Shown: positions 41,901 through 54,400 of the stretch, piece after piece
How the letters are laid out: each line of letters opens with the position of its first letter
Numbering within the stretch: the stretch's first letter is position 1
Source of the DNA: Leptidea sinapis
Taxonomy: Eukaryota; Arthropoda; Insecta; Lepidoptera; Pieridae
Direction of reading: 5' to 3'
NCBI RefSeq assembly: GCF_905404315.1
Contig: NC_066286.1
Span: forward strand, 7,323,501 to 7,387,500
DNA length: 64,000 bases
The notes under the pieces: generated by a model
Seen by the model: only the letters and a program-made list of their open reading frames with translations
Told to the model about the DNA's origin: nothing
Database searches by the model: none
Translations under genes and position numbers: made by a program

Positions 41901-44859
41901 TCAACCAAGTTTTTATTTCTTAAAACGTCTTACTTGCCACAGCATGTGAATTCTGCATGTGAGGCTTTCATTTACAGTTTTTTTTAATTTTTGGGCGAGC
42001 AATTAATAGACAAGACCAGGGTTCGCCGAGCATCCAGAACACCTGGTGGTACGTAAGATATCACCGCCACCCATGATATCATAGTTGCCACAGCATCCCA
42101 TAGTAAAGGATTCCAACCTTTACTTATCAATGGATGAAATGTATTTTATATCCTATTTAATATGTTAAAAAAAAGTCGCTAGTTGGTTGCCTGAAAAAAT
42201 TATGTCTGCAGATTTATCGCTGACACTTTGAGATGTATGTACACGCTTTTTTAATGTCAAATCTACATACTTGCAATCAACGCGGGAAATAATTTCATTC
42301 AACAGTTGGATAGTACATGAGAAATTCACTTGAGGATCGCCTGGATAAAAAGGATATTACGTAAGAGGGCCGTTCCCGGTCCTGTCTATCGTCAAGGCGA
42401 ACATGTTATTGTTTCATCTAACGCATCCCGCCTGTTGAAGTGTGCAGAAATTCCTTAGAACTTCTTCCAAGAAATACGTGTTTTTGAGTAATTGTTACTG
42501 TGAAATAAATGTTTATCATATAGTATCTACATTGCATGCGCGAGGTTTCTATCGCAATGTTTTCTTTACTTTTACAATTTGTGAGTTCATAATGAACGGC
42601 AAAAGTTCAAGTAAATTATGTGCAAAAAGGCAAATTTTTGGATTTTGGTTATACAGAACTTGTTTCTTGAAATTTGTATTTTTTCCTTCGATAGAAAACT
42701 AGATCAGTTATTTTTTAAGACAAAAACGCGATGATCACGTAGGAGCGTTTGAATGAAAAATATGAAAGGTTGGCTCTTAAGAGCTGATATCGGGATCGGC
42801 TAGTCTGTCCTCGATTTCTTTGAAATCCCTTACCCTCTCAACAGCGTTTTTATAATACTCGAAGTCAACCGGACACAGCACGTCAGGAGAGGTACGGGTT
42901 TGATCCCGGGCTTTCAGAGAGTCACGGCTGAGGCCCACGATCAAGCAATCATCATCGACAGCTCTCCGGCGAGGACTCTTGCTGCAAATTCAATAGGTTA
43001 AAACAAAATATTATATAGATTCAAATCTTTATTTGTAACAAAATTAATCGAGGATGCAGGATTCAAACCCCATCTCTAGTGAATATGCCTATAATGTTCG
43101 GGAAGCTCCGTAATATCTTCTAAAAATACCAGTGTCTGAAGACGAAGGTTTTCAACCAGTGTGTGGAGTCAGTGATGACTTACGGCACGCAGACGTGATC
43201 GCTAGCTATGGGTTTGATGAGAAAGCTCATGGTCGTTCACATGGCAATGGCTATAATGCTCAGTTTCCCTGCGAGAGCCAAAGTCGCCGACATAGTGATT
43301 TGATTTGCCAAATGATTACGAAACTGAAGTGGCAGTGTGCAATGCACATAGTTCGTCGGACACACGGCCGTTGCGGCAGTAAAGTCGATAAGATCGAAAG
43401 GCGACCACGTAGTGGAAGACGTTGGTTGCCCCCCCACAAGATGGACGGAATACGTTGGATGAGGATAGCGCAGGATCAGCGTGGAGATCTTTGCAGGAGA
43501 CCTTTGTCCAGGAGTGGATGTCTTCCAGCTGATATCTTCAGAACGAGTATTATCGTTAAGCCAACTGTCTGCTCCTCTTTTAAAGTAAAGGTGGTAAAAC
43601 GAGCGTACGGTTCACCTGATATGCTATCGATATGCCGCTCATACTCTTTTGCATCATCAGGGTTCACACGAGCATCACGGACCTTTTACGTGAGTTTACG
43701 TGCTATTGTCGAATCTACCCATGTCGTATCGACTAGGATACTTAGTGCAAGGAAGCCCATTCCACAGATGGGTTGTACATGAAAAAAGTTTATTTTGTGT
43801 GGTGTGTTCGGGGGCAATCAGGTCAAACAGCACCTGGAAACACTCCCCTTGATAAATACAGTTTTACACACACAATGGAGGGACGTCTCCACGCAGCGCC
43901 AAGTGATCCAGCCGTTCAAAGAAGAATGGAACTCCGACGATGTAAGCACCACGCGGTCAAATGATTCAATCAGATGCTGGCGCGTATCAGAGAAGACAGT
44001 TACTTCATACAAGCCCGGACCGGCGACTAAAGCATTTGAACAGGCTGTGAAGTATTGTCTCGCTCTTCTTTTGGCTTTGCCTTCTAGATGTCCACCTCCT
44101 TCCCCCCCCCGTGCTAAGAAATACTACGTTTTAATCGATCCAGTATTGCGTATGGGCGTGGTAATCAGGGCAGTATAAGTGTACGCGCTATCATGAGTTG
44201 GTTCTTTTTATACGTGAACAAACCTACATCATAGTTACCGAAAAATGACTCAGCCGATGATTTACAAAAGAATGAGACTTTTAATAAGTACCTAAGAGTT
44301 AGGAGTTGAAGAAGCTCGACATAACATCATAAGGCCTAAGCAAGTTATCTACCTATAAATGCCAGGGAAGGGAAAAGGGAAAGTTGTAGACCCAAGAAAA
44401 GATCGGATGATGATATGAGAGAAGTGGCACGAACGGAACAGAGTGGCTAAGAAAAACACGAATGGAAACGTTTGGAGGCCTGTGCCGATTGGAAAACAGA
44501 TCCAAAAAAATAAAAAATACTAGAATAAGTTTTATTTTATGTTAGTAATGTAAGATAGTTTAGATCTGAATAAAGACTTTATTTTTATTTGGAACGATGG
44601 AATAATCAAATCTTTGCGAATACATAATATGGTATAGGTATCTATATAGATAAGCTATGAAGCGATTACAAGTTGATGAAGTTCCTAGAATACCTGTCTA
44701 CTCACTGGAAGACAGAGTTGATTTTATACGTTTGTTAAAAAAATATTGTTTACTTCTAAGATTTAAGAATATATTCAGACAAGCTCACGGTTTATTTTTC
44801 CGTACATAATCCACCATGTACACGCTTTTAAACTCGATCTCTCCATCAAACACAGACAT
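38754..44859 (-). CDS. gene C: 231-residue protein of unknown function (5 exons)
   Basis: Exons in transcript order are 44859-44789, 42981-42834, 41810-41687, 40523-40338 and 38920-38754, with GT-AG borders and matching phases throughout. It starts MSVFDGEIEFKSVYMVDYVR and ends WRNPYMYTYRL. AATAAA follows 26 bp after the stop. The protein is basic and Tyr/Pro-rich, with no signal peptide or membrane helix. No domain recognised. Gene A downstream on the same strand shares its exon phases, a 186-bp exon, RLP-x-D, and a final S-x-Y...GVS motif. Introns 2 and 4 each hold one copy of a duplicated non-coding segment. Several exons have in-frame stops just past the donor, so single exons could be mistaken for gene ends. 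Confidence 0.78.
39100..39960. repeat. diverged duplicated segment, copy 1 (split by LINE)
   Basis: 39108-39430 and 39885-39935 match 42381-42770 in order (gtcctgtctatcg, aaatacgtgtttttga, ttttctttacttttacaatt, gagcgtttg-atgaaaaatat). The LINE at 39485-39870 interrupts it. In gene C intron 4. Confidence 0.75.
39485..39870 (+). mobile_element. LINE 3' part (family D) nested in an older repeat
   Basis: A family D copy with small duplications near its end (gccggcaacg occurs twice). It interrupts the older repeat of 39100-39960 in gene C intron 4. Confidence 0.8.
40338..40523 (-). CDS. gene C exon 4
   Basis: 186 bp, phase 1 to 1, acceptor cttgcag, donor gtacga. It encodes LPFMSVNLARRARALQTLRL, then PDDVYIPDTTQKGSYRHPK and NMKPKFDDSLQ. 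Confidence 0.8.
40760..41385 (-). mobile_element. LINE 3' part (family C)
   Basis: The minus strand reads LLWGSAADINTIFVLQKRA, NLGPKESLRAKFNEINIL and SKSFVGLCIFLYNKIPNNV, then the family 3' end. In gene C intron 3. Confidence 0.78.
41687..41810 (-). CDS. gene C exon 3
   Basis: Acceptor cttccag, donor gtgcgt, phase 0 to 1. It encodes FAEDHPRVAKRYMQKDVDPT, then KRTEYLNKYCSR. Unspliced, the frame ends one codon later in TAA. Confidence 0.78.
42370..42770. repeat. diverged duplicated segment, copy 2 (uninterrupted)
   Basis: Unbroken counterpart of 39100-39960, in gene C intron 2. Confidence 0.75.
42834..42981 (-). CDS. gene C exon 2
   Basis: Acceptor tttgcag, donor gtaagg, phase 2 to 0. It encodes KSPRRRAVDDDCLIVGLSRD, then SPDVLCPVDFEYYKNAVER. 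The frame stays open for 19 codons past the donor, so a longer terminal form is possible. Confidence 0.8.
43130..43560 (+). mobile_element. RTE-clade LINE 3' part
   Basis: Second copy of the element at 12725-13180, with frameshifts, in gene C intron 1. Confidence 0.75.
43590..43990 (-). mobile_element. LINE fragment (family D)
   Basis: Complement of the family D end, decayed, including the SSLNGWITWRCVETSLHCV shadow frame. Confidence 0.7.
44340..44590 (+). mobile_element. LINE 3' end
   Basis: Reads ARTEQSG*EKHEWKRLEACAD-like text and ends gaataaagactttatttttatt, a retrotransposon tail. It ends about 200 bp downstream of gene C exon 1's donor side. Confidence 0.6.
44789..44859 (-). CDS. gene C exon 1 (start)
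   Basis: ATG in the context aaaATGt. It encodes MSVFDGEIEFKSVYMVDYVR and KNK, donor gtgagc, phase 2. It is the only coding-like start found upstream of exon 2 with the right phase. Confidence 0.72.
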
Positions 44860-45829
44860 TTTAAACAAGGACACAAGTTAAATTAATATAAAAAATTTGT
44901 AATTAAAATTATAATCAAACACAAAATTGACCAGGTTTTTCGACATAAAAAAATGTGACAGTACACAAAGAGGACGTAAATACTAAGTAATAAGAGGCAG
45001 GACTGCCTAAGTAAAAATTGAAATTTAGTTTAATATGAAACGTGCAGTGATTTGATATTAGTTTGAAATAGTAGTAATTACAGTATGGTGATTGGCGACG
45101 AAGTATAATCCGGCTAAGTTAGAAAGCGAACAGTTGCTTATTACGAAGAGGATTTCGGCTATCTACGTTTTTTTACAAGATTTATAGCCGTCACCTGTCA
45201 ATCTATCAATAACTGCACATTTCATACGATGGAGTTAATCGCTTTTTTCTTAAGAGTTTCTCTAGGCTGACAGTACACGTAGAATTCTAATAATATTATC
45301 ATGGCAAGTTTTTGTTACGGTGCAGCTACACTATTAAAAAAAAATATTCTTTTTACTCAATAAATGAATATTATCAAACGAAGTGGTAACTCCAATTGGT
45401 GTGGTGGCTCCAATACTATTTTTACCAATAATATTTTGTTGTGATTATTTTTACTACATTATCTCTTAGCATTTCATTTATTATTGTAATTGTGTATTTT
45501 AAAGGTCTGTTAATAGGCTTTACGTTGGTCAAATTAAATGTAGATTATATGATATAGATTGTGTTAGGTTTATAATATTGTGAAGTGAAACCACAAAACT
45601 GTCAAGACAAAACATGTGCCTGCTCTTAATTTTGTAACAACTTATGAATATTCCTGGCAAATAAACAACTTTGACTTTGACAGCAAATGTCAGCGGGATA
45701 ATATAATATACTATCTATGGGTACAGTCTTTGTCACACACAAAAAAAACTTTTTTGATGTGAAATCTTTAGCCACGCTGAGCTGTGAGCACTTTATTTTT
45801 TCATTATAAACACCTACCTAATTTGAGAT

Positions 45830-45970
45830 TTCATGTGGGGTGTTTCCGGGACCATACGATATGGGTACCTTCAAAAAGCGCGTACACCTTCCTTCCAAGG
45901 CCGGCAACGCTCTTGTGATCACTTTCCATCAGGTGACCATGTATGCTCGTATGTCCTCGTCTACCATAAA
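45830..45970 (+). mobile_element. LINE tail (family D)
   Basis: Short copy of the GVSGTIRYGYLQKARTPS shadow region and the family tail. Confidence 0.65.
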
Positions 45971-46559
45971 CAACAGATCACTGATTACGTCGATTTTAGA
46001 ATGAAACATTTTTTCAAGCTGCGGAGTATCCTAACTTATTACTACTTCTACTTAGATCCGCTGTGCTCCAACTAGACACCGCAGGCGTAGTCGCAATGTG
46101 CGGCAACTAATACTACGCCCAAATGGGCGTACTCGAGCACGTCTCGAACAATGTGTGACGTTGACGTGCCACGTGTTCTCTTAAACTTTGCTATTTTGCC
46201 AAATTAGATAGACTTATTTAATTTCAGAAATAATTTTATTTAGAACCATGCAAAATCACATTTCAACTCAATTAGTTTATTTACATAATATAATATAATG
46301 GCTATAGTTTACATTTTATATACAACATAATATCACTATAACATATGGGGATAATAATGAGGTAAATAAAGCCCACGGAACATTTTACAATACGAGAAAC
46401 AATTCTAAATAAATTTAAATATTTTTCGATACAAAATTTAATATAGACTCAAGTGAGAAGCATAGACAATAGAGAAAATAAAATAGCGGTTCTTCGTTGC
46501 AATTATTGCAGTACCGTTAGCAAAAAAAGCTTTCATCTGCGATTCTACTCTTCGATCGA

Positions 46560-46765
46560 CTAAAGGCTGTTTTCAATAACCTATCTATCCTTAGTTTAAC
46601 TTACTAGAGGTAGACAATTCTATCCTTTTATGCTTACTTACATAGGTTATTGAAACCTATCGACAGATAGCATTGGACTATAACTATGGAAAGATAAGAT
46701 TTTGTCATTAAGCGGTGATAGTAATCTATCCGTCACTAGAGATACGTTATTGAACACGGCAGTGC
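46560..46765. mobile_element. MITE family F, second copy
   Basis: Same inverted ends (ggctgttttcaataacctat and gatacgttattgaacacgg) and body. Confidence 0.72.
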
Positions 46766-46839
46766 TACCACCGCATGTGATAGCAATAGAATGTGATGAG
46801 AAAGACCGATAAGCGACACCATAATAATTCTCTATTGAG

Positions 46840-46990
46840 AGAATTGAGAATTTCAGCTAGTACTGTAAAATTCTATCGGCCTTACAAATCAACTTGGTAT
46901 AAAGTACCTGAGAATGAATTTGCAAAATGTTTACAAATAGACACTTTTAAGGCCAAGTTTATTTGTATGGCCCTTAATGTTTAATCAAAA
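46840..46990 (+). mobile_element. possible LINE C-terminal fragment
   Basis: Reads YRPYKSTWYKVPENEFAKCL, then QIDTFKAKFICMALNV and a stop, recalling the last residues of LINE ORF2. Weak. Confidence 0.35.
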
Positions 46991-48289
46991 TCAATGGTAT
47001 ATTAAAAACATATCAGTCATCCGTAATAGATAGCCCAATAAGGCTAGACCATAAACTTAGTATACTAGCGTAATAGACGAATGCTGTGTGAGAGTGAGAT
47101 AGCTATCCTTACACAAAAACTTAGTGTGAGAAAGATACGGAATAGATGAACCGTAAAACCGTTTTTAATCATTTAGTGTCCATTAGTCTCCTGTCAAACT
47201 GGACCGCGTTTTAGTTTTAGTGTTTTTATCGTAATTATACTGTGTTTTAACGGATATTAATTAAAAAATATAATGGTGTCGTGTTCTGTATTCGATTTTG
47301 TTGTTATATACAAAAACAATCGCAAATAAATTTCACAGGTAAATTTTGACTCTTCAATGCCACTTGCGTGGATCAATGCCATCTTCGTAGAACGCGCAGG
47401 CGCAAATCGCCACCTACCGTCAATTGTTTGCAACTATTGATATTTATGTTTTAGTTTATCGTTAAAATTAATATATTATTATAGATATATCTGAAATATA
47501 TAAGATTTAAATACAAATAGCTATTTGTAAACATAAAACTGTTATTTATTAAGGTCTAACTAATTTAATAGACACTGTTTTGACTGTTTGAATTGTTTGA
47601 AGATGTTAGATGCTTCATTTATTGTTAAAATACTTAATTGAATGTGTAAATGTTCAAATTAATTTGTATTAGAATTGATATCGTTTTTCTGTATCAAAAG
47701 TTATTATTTTATGCAATAAGTCTTTCTTAATTATTGTATTTCGAAACTTGCTTGCAGCGCCATCTTCTTACTTCGTAATGTTTGTTCAAATTAAATGAAC
47801 AAACTATTATATAAATCATTTAAAGTTATATAAATTCACTAAAACATTTATTGAACTGTATTTAGGAATTATTTTACAATACCTAATTTTATTTGTGTTT
47901 TAAAAGAAGTTGTATCTACTCTGTTTCATCTATTGTACGGAAGCTATAAAAGCGGTTGTTTTATGTAAAGACGTTTCATATCTATACTAGCAGTTGTGCT
48001 TCAATAAACTGAGAAATTCTTAGTATTGTATTTCTTCATGATGGATAATTCAAGGAAACCCTGGTTTAACGTGAATATGACGCGGCTTATCCATATTTGT
48101 CATAGGGATTGACCAAAAGCAAAATACTACACACTTCAATAACACACTAACACATCTGTAAAACTGGCACACATGAACATTTAAAATTTAGTCTCGCGAT
48201 AATAAAGAGAGTTTGTCTATTATGCCAGTACCTATACTAAATTTATGGACTAAAGAAAATTCCAGTCAGCCAGAGTTAAACAACAATTT

Positions 48290-48575
48290 CAAACATTGAA
48301 TTAATTGGACATAGTTCCTGAAAAACGTTCCAAGCATCACATCACATTTTAAGGATTGCGTGTTTAAAGTTAATAAATATTATTAGTATTCCATACATGT
48401 GGGTTGGGCTAAGTCATGAAGTCATTTGAAGAGTGACAGTAGGGCTGCCATTTTTTGTCAGTCCGTTAATATTCATATGAGTCATGTGACCAGTTTTGTG
48501 TTCTTAACTCAATTTCGACATCATTGTAGTTTGGAACGTTTTTCTGGGATTACGTCCAATTACTTGTCGTAATTG
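48290..48575. repeat. local direct repeat, copy 1
   Basis: Shares agggctgccattttttgtca, gtccgttaatat and gattacgtccaatta with 49310-49545. Confidence 0.75.
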
Positions 48576-49309
48576 CGACACTCGGGTTTCAGTAAGCACA
48601 TATTCGAAACGGAACGAAAAGTGCTTTACATGTAAATTAACAGTCAATATAGAGGTAAGTTTAATTTAGTCATTCTAAGGTGGTCACAAACGCTAGGTGT
48701 GTCACTTAGAAACCCTGTAGTATTAATAATTCTCATGAAGTCATCATATTTCATAAGCGAATGATCATTAATATCTACATAAAATCCGTTCATCTTTCTG
48801 TAATACTTATAATACACAATAAGTAAAAAAAAACTGAACTAATTAATTTTATACATACCAAAATTTATATGTTTGGCAACATCGCGAACCTATTGGAAAT
48901 TTAGTATTTTCAGGTAGCATTCTAGTGAATTTTCACAAAGAGCAGAAAAACAATATGAAAAATTGTTAGCATTATTATAAAACTAATATTATGTTCTATT
49001 AATTTTTTCTCTGTTTTAAAAAATCCACAATTGAATTCACATGTGCCGTAAAGGTACAAAAATTTAAACTTGAAACTGTATTACTTCAATTTTAAATGGT
49101 TTGCTTTTCTAATTATTATTTTATATGAGTATATTTGTAATTAAGGTCGTTTTAGATGACCAGAAATATAAAGATAAATTAATACTATGTTACAGGGAAA
49201 GAAATAAAGTTAGAAATCTGTTTTGACATAGAGACTAATTAGTATAGACTTCAGTAAAGTCTAGGTAAAAATGAAATAAATAAATCTTTTCATTTAACTT
49301 TTAAATGGT

Positions 49310-49545
49310 TTGATTATTCAATTGGACATCAAATTTTAAGGATTTTATGTTTAAAGTTTAATAAGTATTAAGTGTGTTCCATAAATGTGGGTTGGCCTAC
49401 TAAGTCATGATGTCATTTAAAGAGTTACAGTAGGGCTGCCATTTTTTGTCAGTCCGTTAATATGAATCATGTGACTGACTAGGTTTGTGTTCTTAACTGG
49501 TGGTTTGGAATTTTATTCTGGAATTACGTCCAATTATAATACACA
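49310..49545. repeat. local direct repeat, copy 2
   Basis: Counterpart of 48290-48575 about 1 kb on. A shared tttagatgaccagaa follows at 49155 and 49636. Confidence 0.75.
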
Positions 49546-51312
49546 TTATTTTATTTGAAGGGTAGTTGTAAAATGTATGCAACTTAGAAAGATAGATACC
49601 TTTTTAATCTATGATATAACTATATTTTAAATTAGGTTCGTTTTAGATGACCAGAAGTATTAGAATAAAAATATTGAGCCATAAACGCTTAAGTTTTTTA
49701 TGACCTCTCAATGGACCTACTCCGTTATTGTATCGATGATCAACCTATACTCATCCGTAAATGGCTTTAATAAAAAGGCGTTAGTAAAGCCAGAATCTTT
49801 ACAAATACCATGCATAATAGCAGAAATCAGCCTAAGCTTTATTCATTAAACAAGCAATTAATATGTATGCAAAATGTTTATAACCACTGACACCCATACG
49901 CGGACTCCCATCTCTCTGCACGCGACGTTCTATATCTGTTGAGTTTGGCCTCATGTTACATTCTTATTGGCTAATATGTGTGCATTTGCAGAAAAGTTCA
50001 ACATTTTATTAAGTTTTATCTTATATAATCAGACATGTACAAAATTTTCTAAATATCTATATGTACTATCTATAAAATGATATCGTTATTCTGATATTAC
50101 AATATAACAAGTAGGAATCCAAAAAAATTATATATTTTATATTTCTGTCATCTTAATTATGGAAGACAGTCTTTTTTAATTATTTCAGTTGTATAATATA
50201 TTTCCATATATACTAAACAAATAAGTGTTAAATAATTTACATATTATAGTTTATTTTTACATATAAAATTCATTATTTTTGAAACATTAGGATATTTTAA
50301 GTCATCGTTTAGTGTGGGGCACAGCATACAGAACAAACTAGACACCTTTTTTTATCTTTAATTAACGCGAGTAAAAACGAGTGTTTTAACATTAGATTTT
50401 GCGTAAAAGTTACATAATATTATCTTAGTTAACCCGAAGTTTCAAGAACTTTCCAGATCACGTTTTCGTGATCGTTCCCCATTTAAACTAGAAATCGTCA
50501 ACGCGGCAAACAGTGCGGCGTGGTAAACTACACCGGTGCGGCGTAGTTTGTTTAATTGTCAATTAGCAATGGCGGACAGACGCACTATTTACAACTAGTT
50601 GCAGGTTTTAAATAATTACACCATTGTATATCGTTATTACTTGCAAAAATGATACCAGGCATGCTAAGAAATCGAATAGGATTACGTTACCAAAGTCATT
50701 TGTAAATAGCATATTTTCAATTATTTTAATAAAAAATTTTTTTAACTAGGCCCAAAAAACGGTAATGTATGGGGCGTTGGTGGAACCGAGCGGGGAGTGA
50801 GGCGCGGGGAGGGAGTTATTTTGGACACAATGCGATGCGCAGAAATGTGATTGAACACTCCTTCCGGTTTGTTCTGTATTCTGAGATTTGGGAATATGTT
50901 TTTGGATTAAACCTACTAAGAATCTATAGAGCGTACTTAGATTTTGCTCAGACTTATTTAAGTAATTCTTAGCTGAGTGTGATAAAACGCGAAATTGACT
51001 CGTAATTTCAGCTGCCAAATGACTATGAAAAAGAAATGATAGATTATGCTATACTTGAACGCAGCTACGTTTTACATAAGTAAAGTTTGAGCAAAGTCTA
51101 AGTGCGCATATAGATATTAGCCTTAGGCTAAACAACTAAATTATTATCGATACTGGTGGAAAGCCGCAACAGCTGAACCGTATTCTACAAAAAAAAATGT
51201 AATCTTGAAGTTAATGTACATAACGCAAAAAAAATCTCAATTATGTTTAGGACACCTGTATGAGATTCTTAAAACATTTAAACAATCGTGTTAATTTTTA
51301 GAATTGCGTTAT

Positions 51313-51318
51313 TTTATT
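51313..51318 (-). terminator. Lamtor1: poly(A) signal AATAAA, LAMTOR1
   Basis: AATAAA on the minus strand about 70 bp past the LAMTOR1 stop codon. Confidence 0.7.
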
Positions 51319-51386
51319 TAGTTCCATGCGCACATGTGACGTCAGTAGGGGCGTTCGTCTTCGGATATCGAAGCCCCGCTCCTTTG

Positions 51387-51479
51387 CTACGGAACCCTGA
51401 ACGGCACCACCAGGTCCTCGTGATGTTCGACGCGTAGCTCTGAAATTGCCGCCGCCGCTTTCTTTACTGCATTCGTAAT
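51387..51479 (-). CDS. Lamtor1: LAMTOR1 exon 5 (terminal)
   Basis: Acceptor gttacag, phase 0, stop TAG. It encodes ITNAVKKAAAAISELRVEHH and EDLVVPFRVP, the most conserved part of the family. Confidence 0.92.
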   Translation of the reverse strand: MTNAVKKAAAAISELRVEHHEDLVVPFRVP

Positions 51480-54400
51480 CTGTAACAAAGAGAGTTATAA
51501 AAAGAGACATTTGCAGCAAGGAGAGTTATATGAGACTTTCCCATCCATATCGCACCAAAACAGAAGACAATCGTGAGACATATTGTTACGTTGACGGGAC
51601 AGACTTGTGAATCATTAACGCCTGTTCCCAATATACTATCTGCAGATAGAGATAAATTACTACCTTCTACTGTCACTAATTAGCTGTCAATAATCTGAAG
51701 CTGTCCCAATATACCCGATAAGTCATTCTTATCGCCGTATATTGGACGCGTGAATTGCAATTTCCATACAAACTTCTATCGCTGGTAAGCTATACGTCCT
51801 CCCATTGACAGACAGCGTGTACGGATAAGGTGAGTTACCGTCGATAAGTTTATTCTGACTGAAAAGTCAACGATAGTTACGATTTTTATCTCAAGTAGGC
51901 CACAACCGTAGATAGACTGAATATTGGAAACGGCCGTTAACGCCAATCAAATCAATCTTAAGGTACTCTTAAAATAATCATAAATAGTATACTATTATTT
52001 TTCGACAACTGTACAACAGTATCGACGAAGCATAATAATCTTTCAATGATTCGTCAGTTTTTTTTTCGGTTTGTTTCGCTTCCTGCATATTATTCCTCAT
52101 TGTTAGGATTTAAAATCACTTATTGAACGTCAAAAAAAACTACCACCCATTCGAAATAGTATGCCTCAGACCTGAGAAGAACGGGCGCAAGAAACTCAGC
52201 GGGCTTTTTTTTTCTTAATTTAATTACAATATAATATTTAGTATCATACAATAAAATTTATAATTACATAGCCTAAGTGTGTTCGCTCCATTCCCAGCCG
52301 ATAATATCATTAAGAAAATTATTTATGTTATAGTAACCTTTATCACACGATTGTTCATCTCATATTTTCGAGTATATTTAGTTGGCCACTCCTGTACTTT
52401 ACTGGATGAGGCACATGAGTGACTGTTTTATCTAGATTCTAGGTGGTATGTGTTAGAGGCAGGTCACATAATGTATTATCAGAATAATTAGAAATAAAAT
52501 GTGGTACATACCAAGTCTTTGTCGGCGGGGTCTGGTGGTGGACCCACCAGTATCATCCGAGCCGTAGCGGGCGGCAGATCTGTTAACAGCTTGGCTGTGC
52601 TCTGTAAAATAGAAGAAACTACTTTACTACAATCCAGATCCATTAAATACTAATTAGTTGTGCCCCAGTTTTAGATTCATCACACTTTTTTAACATAAAA
52701 TACCTAAAGATACTTATAAAATATTATAAAGATAATATGGTTCTTTAGGGAAGAGCAACACAGCAGAAAGGACAGACATACTGAGTGCCAAGTTTGACAT
52801 TTTTTACCTATTCGATCGCGTAAAAGTTACCTACGATTTGTATGGCGTCTATTATGTTTTCCTCTACTTTCACTAGATGGCGCTCTTTCGCAATTTTTCG
52901 ATTTTCGTTCTCGTCACCTGATGGTATGTGGTTGGACTTTATAGCCTCAGTTAGCGAATATTCCTAGAAGCTTAAAGTTTTAAAATCATCTGTCGTATAT
53001 GTATAACTCAAAATTATAGTTGAACCTCAAAATTATAGTTGAAGTAGCAATAAATTAGAAATAGCCACAGCTTAAAAAAATGATTTGTTGTTTAGGTAGA
53101 GTAGAGGTTTTGGTAGAGGAGGACTAACGAACATACGGGTCACCTGGTGGTAAGTGATCACCGCAACACAATTTCTTGTAACACCAGAGGAATCACAAGA
53201 GTTCCCGACCATGTAAAGCGTCGCATAAACGTATACAATGGAGACATTAAATGAACGCATGAGTAGAGCTTTACCTTAACCTTAATCATAAAAAATGTAA
53301 GTATATAATTGAATTTTGGAAATTTTCAAACAAATTATACATTAAGTAAACACTTACACTCATCTAAGTTTTAATAATATTGACACACTTTTGACACAAA
53401 TTATCTTGCCCCAAACTTGGCATAGCCTGTACTATGGGTACAATACAACGATATATTTAATACAATATACTTACTTAAACATACATAAATACATGTAAAC
53501 ATCCATGACTCGGAAACAAACATCCATATTCATCATATAAATGATTGCACCTACCGGGATTCGAACCCGGGACCTAGCTTAGTAGTCAGGGTCAATAACC
53601 ATTCGGCTATATGGGTCGTCATTTTACTCGTCGTCGTTTTACTTTCGAGTAAAGTCTGAGCAAAGTCTAAATCCGCTCTATAGATCTAAGCCTTAAAGCC
53701 AAGCGCCGACGCTGTTGTGTCCAATGTGTGGCCGCGGTATGTAAGTGTGTTGATTCCCTAACAGTGTATATCATACGTACGGGCATAGGCAAGGCAACGG
53801 CGGCCGCACGCGCTGTGTACGCCCGTACTCGCTCGCTGTACGCGTTCGCTTCCAGCGAGTACGGACCCAGCGCCCCGACATCGATCACGTTTCTGTAATG
53901 TTTACACTCTATTTAACTAGTGTGGCCAGCAATTTTGTTACAACTTAAAAACTAATTTAAATATATTTTTAATTCATAAAAATTTAACAGAGCGTACCAT
54001 AAAGTGAACGTCGTGAAAGTATGAGACCTTGGTCTCTGGCCCACACATAGAACAAATAACATCTAAAGCGTCAAAGATATATAGCCTAGTCTTCAGACAA
54101 ATGAAAATATTTAATATTTAAGGATCCCAGTTTATCTATACTCGATTACAACAGTGTTGTCCGTAGCATCCTCGAATATTGCAGCACAGTATAAAGTTAC
54201 TCTGGAGAAATTTATTACTCAGCAACGACAATAAAGGCATAAAGGCATTTATTTTCTCAAAATTGATTCCTTTAGAATTCTTTTTGATGTCATTTCTAAT
54301 AAGTAATAGATACTACTACCGCTTCGGAAACAAATGGCGCTCTGAGAGAGAAGAAGCGGCGCAAGAAACTCTCCCAGCATTCTTTTTTTGGGCTCTTTTC

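Larger units (their letters stand above)
44860..51310. other. intergenic stretch upstream of gene C
   Basis: Apart from the LINE, MITE and direct-repeat entries listed, this is AT-rich with no supported gene. It should hold the gene C promoter (before 44859), which I cannot delimit. Confidence 0.5.

Noticed and set aside
42776..42834. Gene C exon 2 as a terminal exon (frame continues 19 codons to TAA)
   Set aside because: A good donor (gtaagg) lies at the exon end, downstream exons fit in phase, and no AATAAA follows. Kept only as a possible variant.
50500..50580. Short GC-rich inverted and direct repeats (gtgcggcgt twice, aaactac/gtagttt)
   Set aside because: Arms are only about seven bases, with no context suggesting a regulatory hairpin or element end.
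53540..53622. Functional tRNA gene on the minus strand
   Set aside because: A and B boxes are tRNA-like, but the sequence runs on into a body shared with 13740 and 18290, so it is a SINE head. No intact cloverleaf was confirmed.
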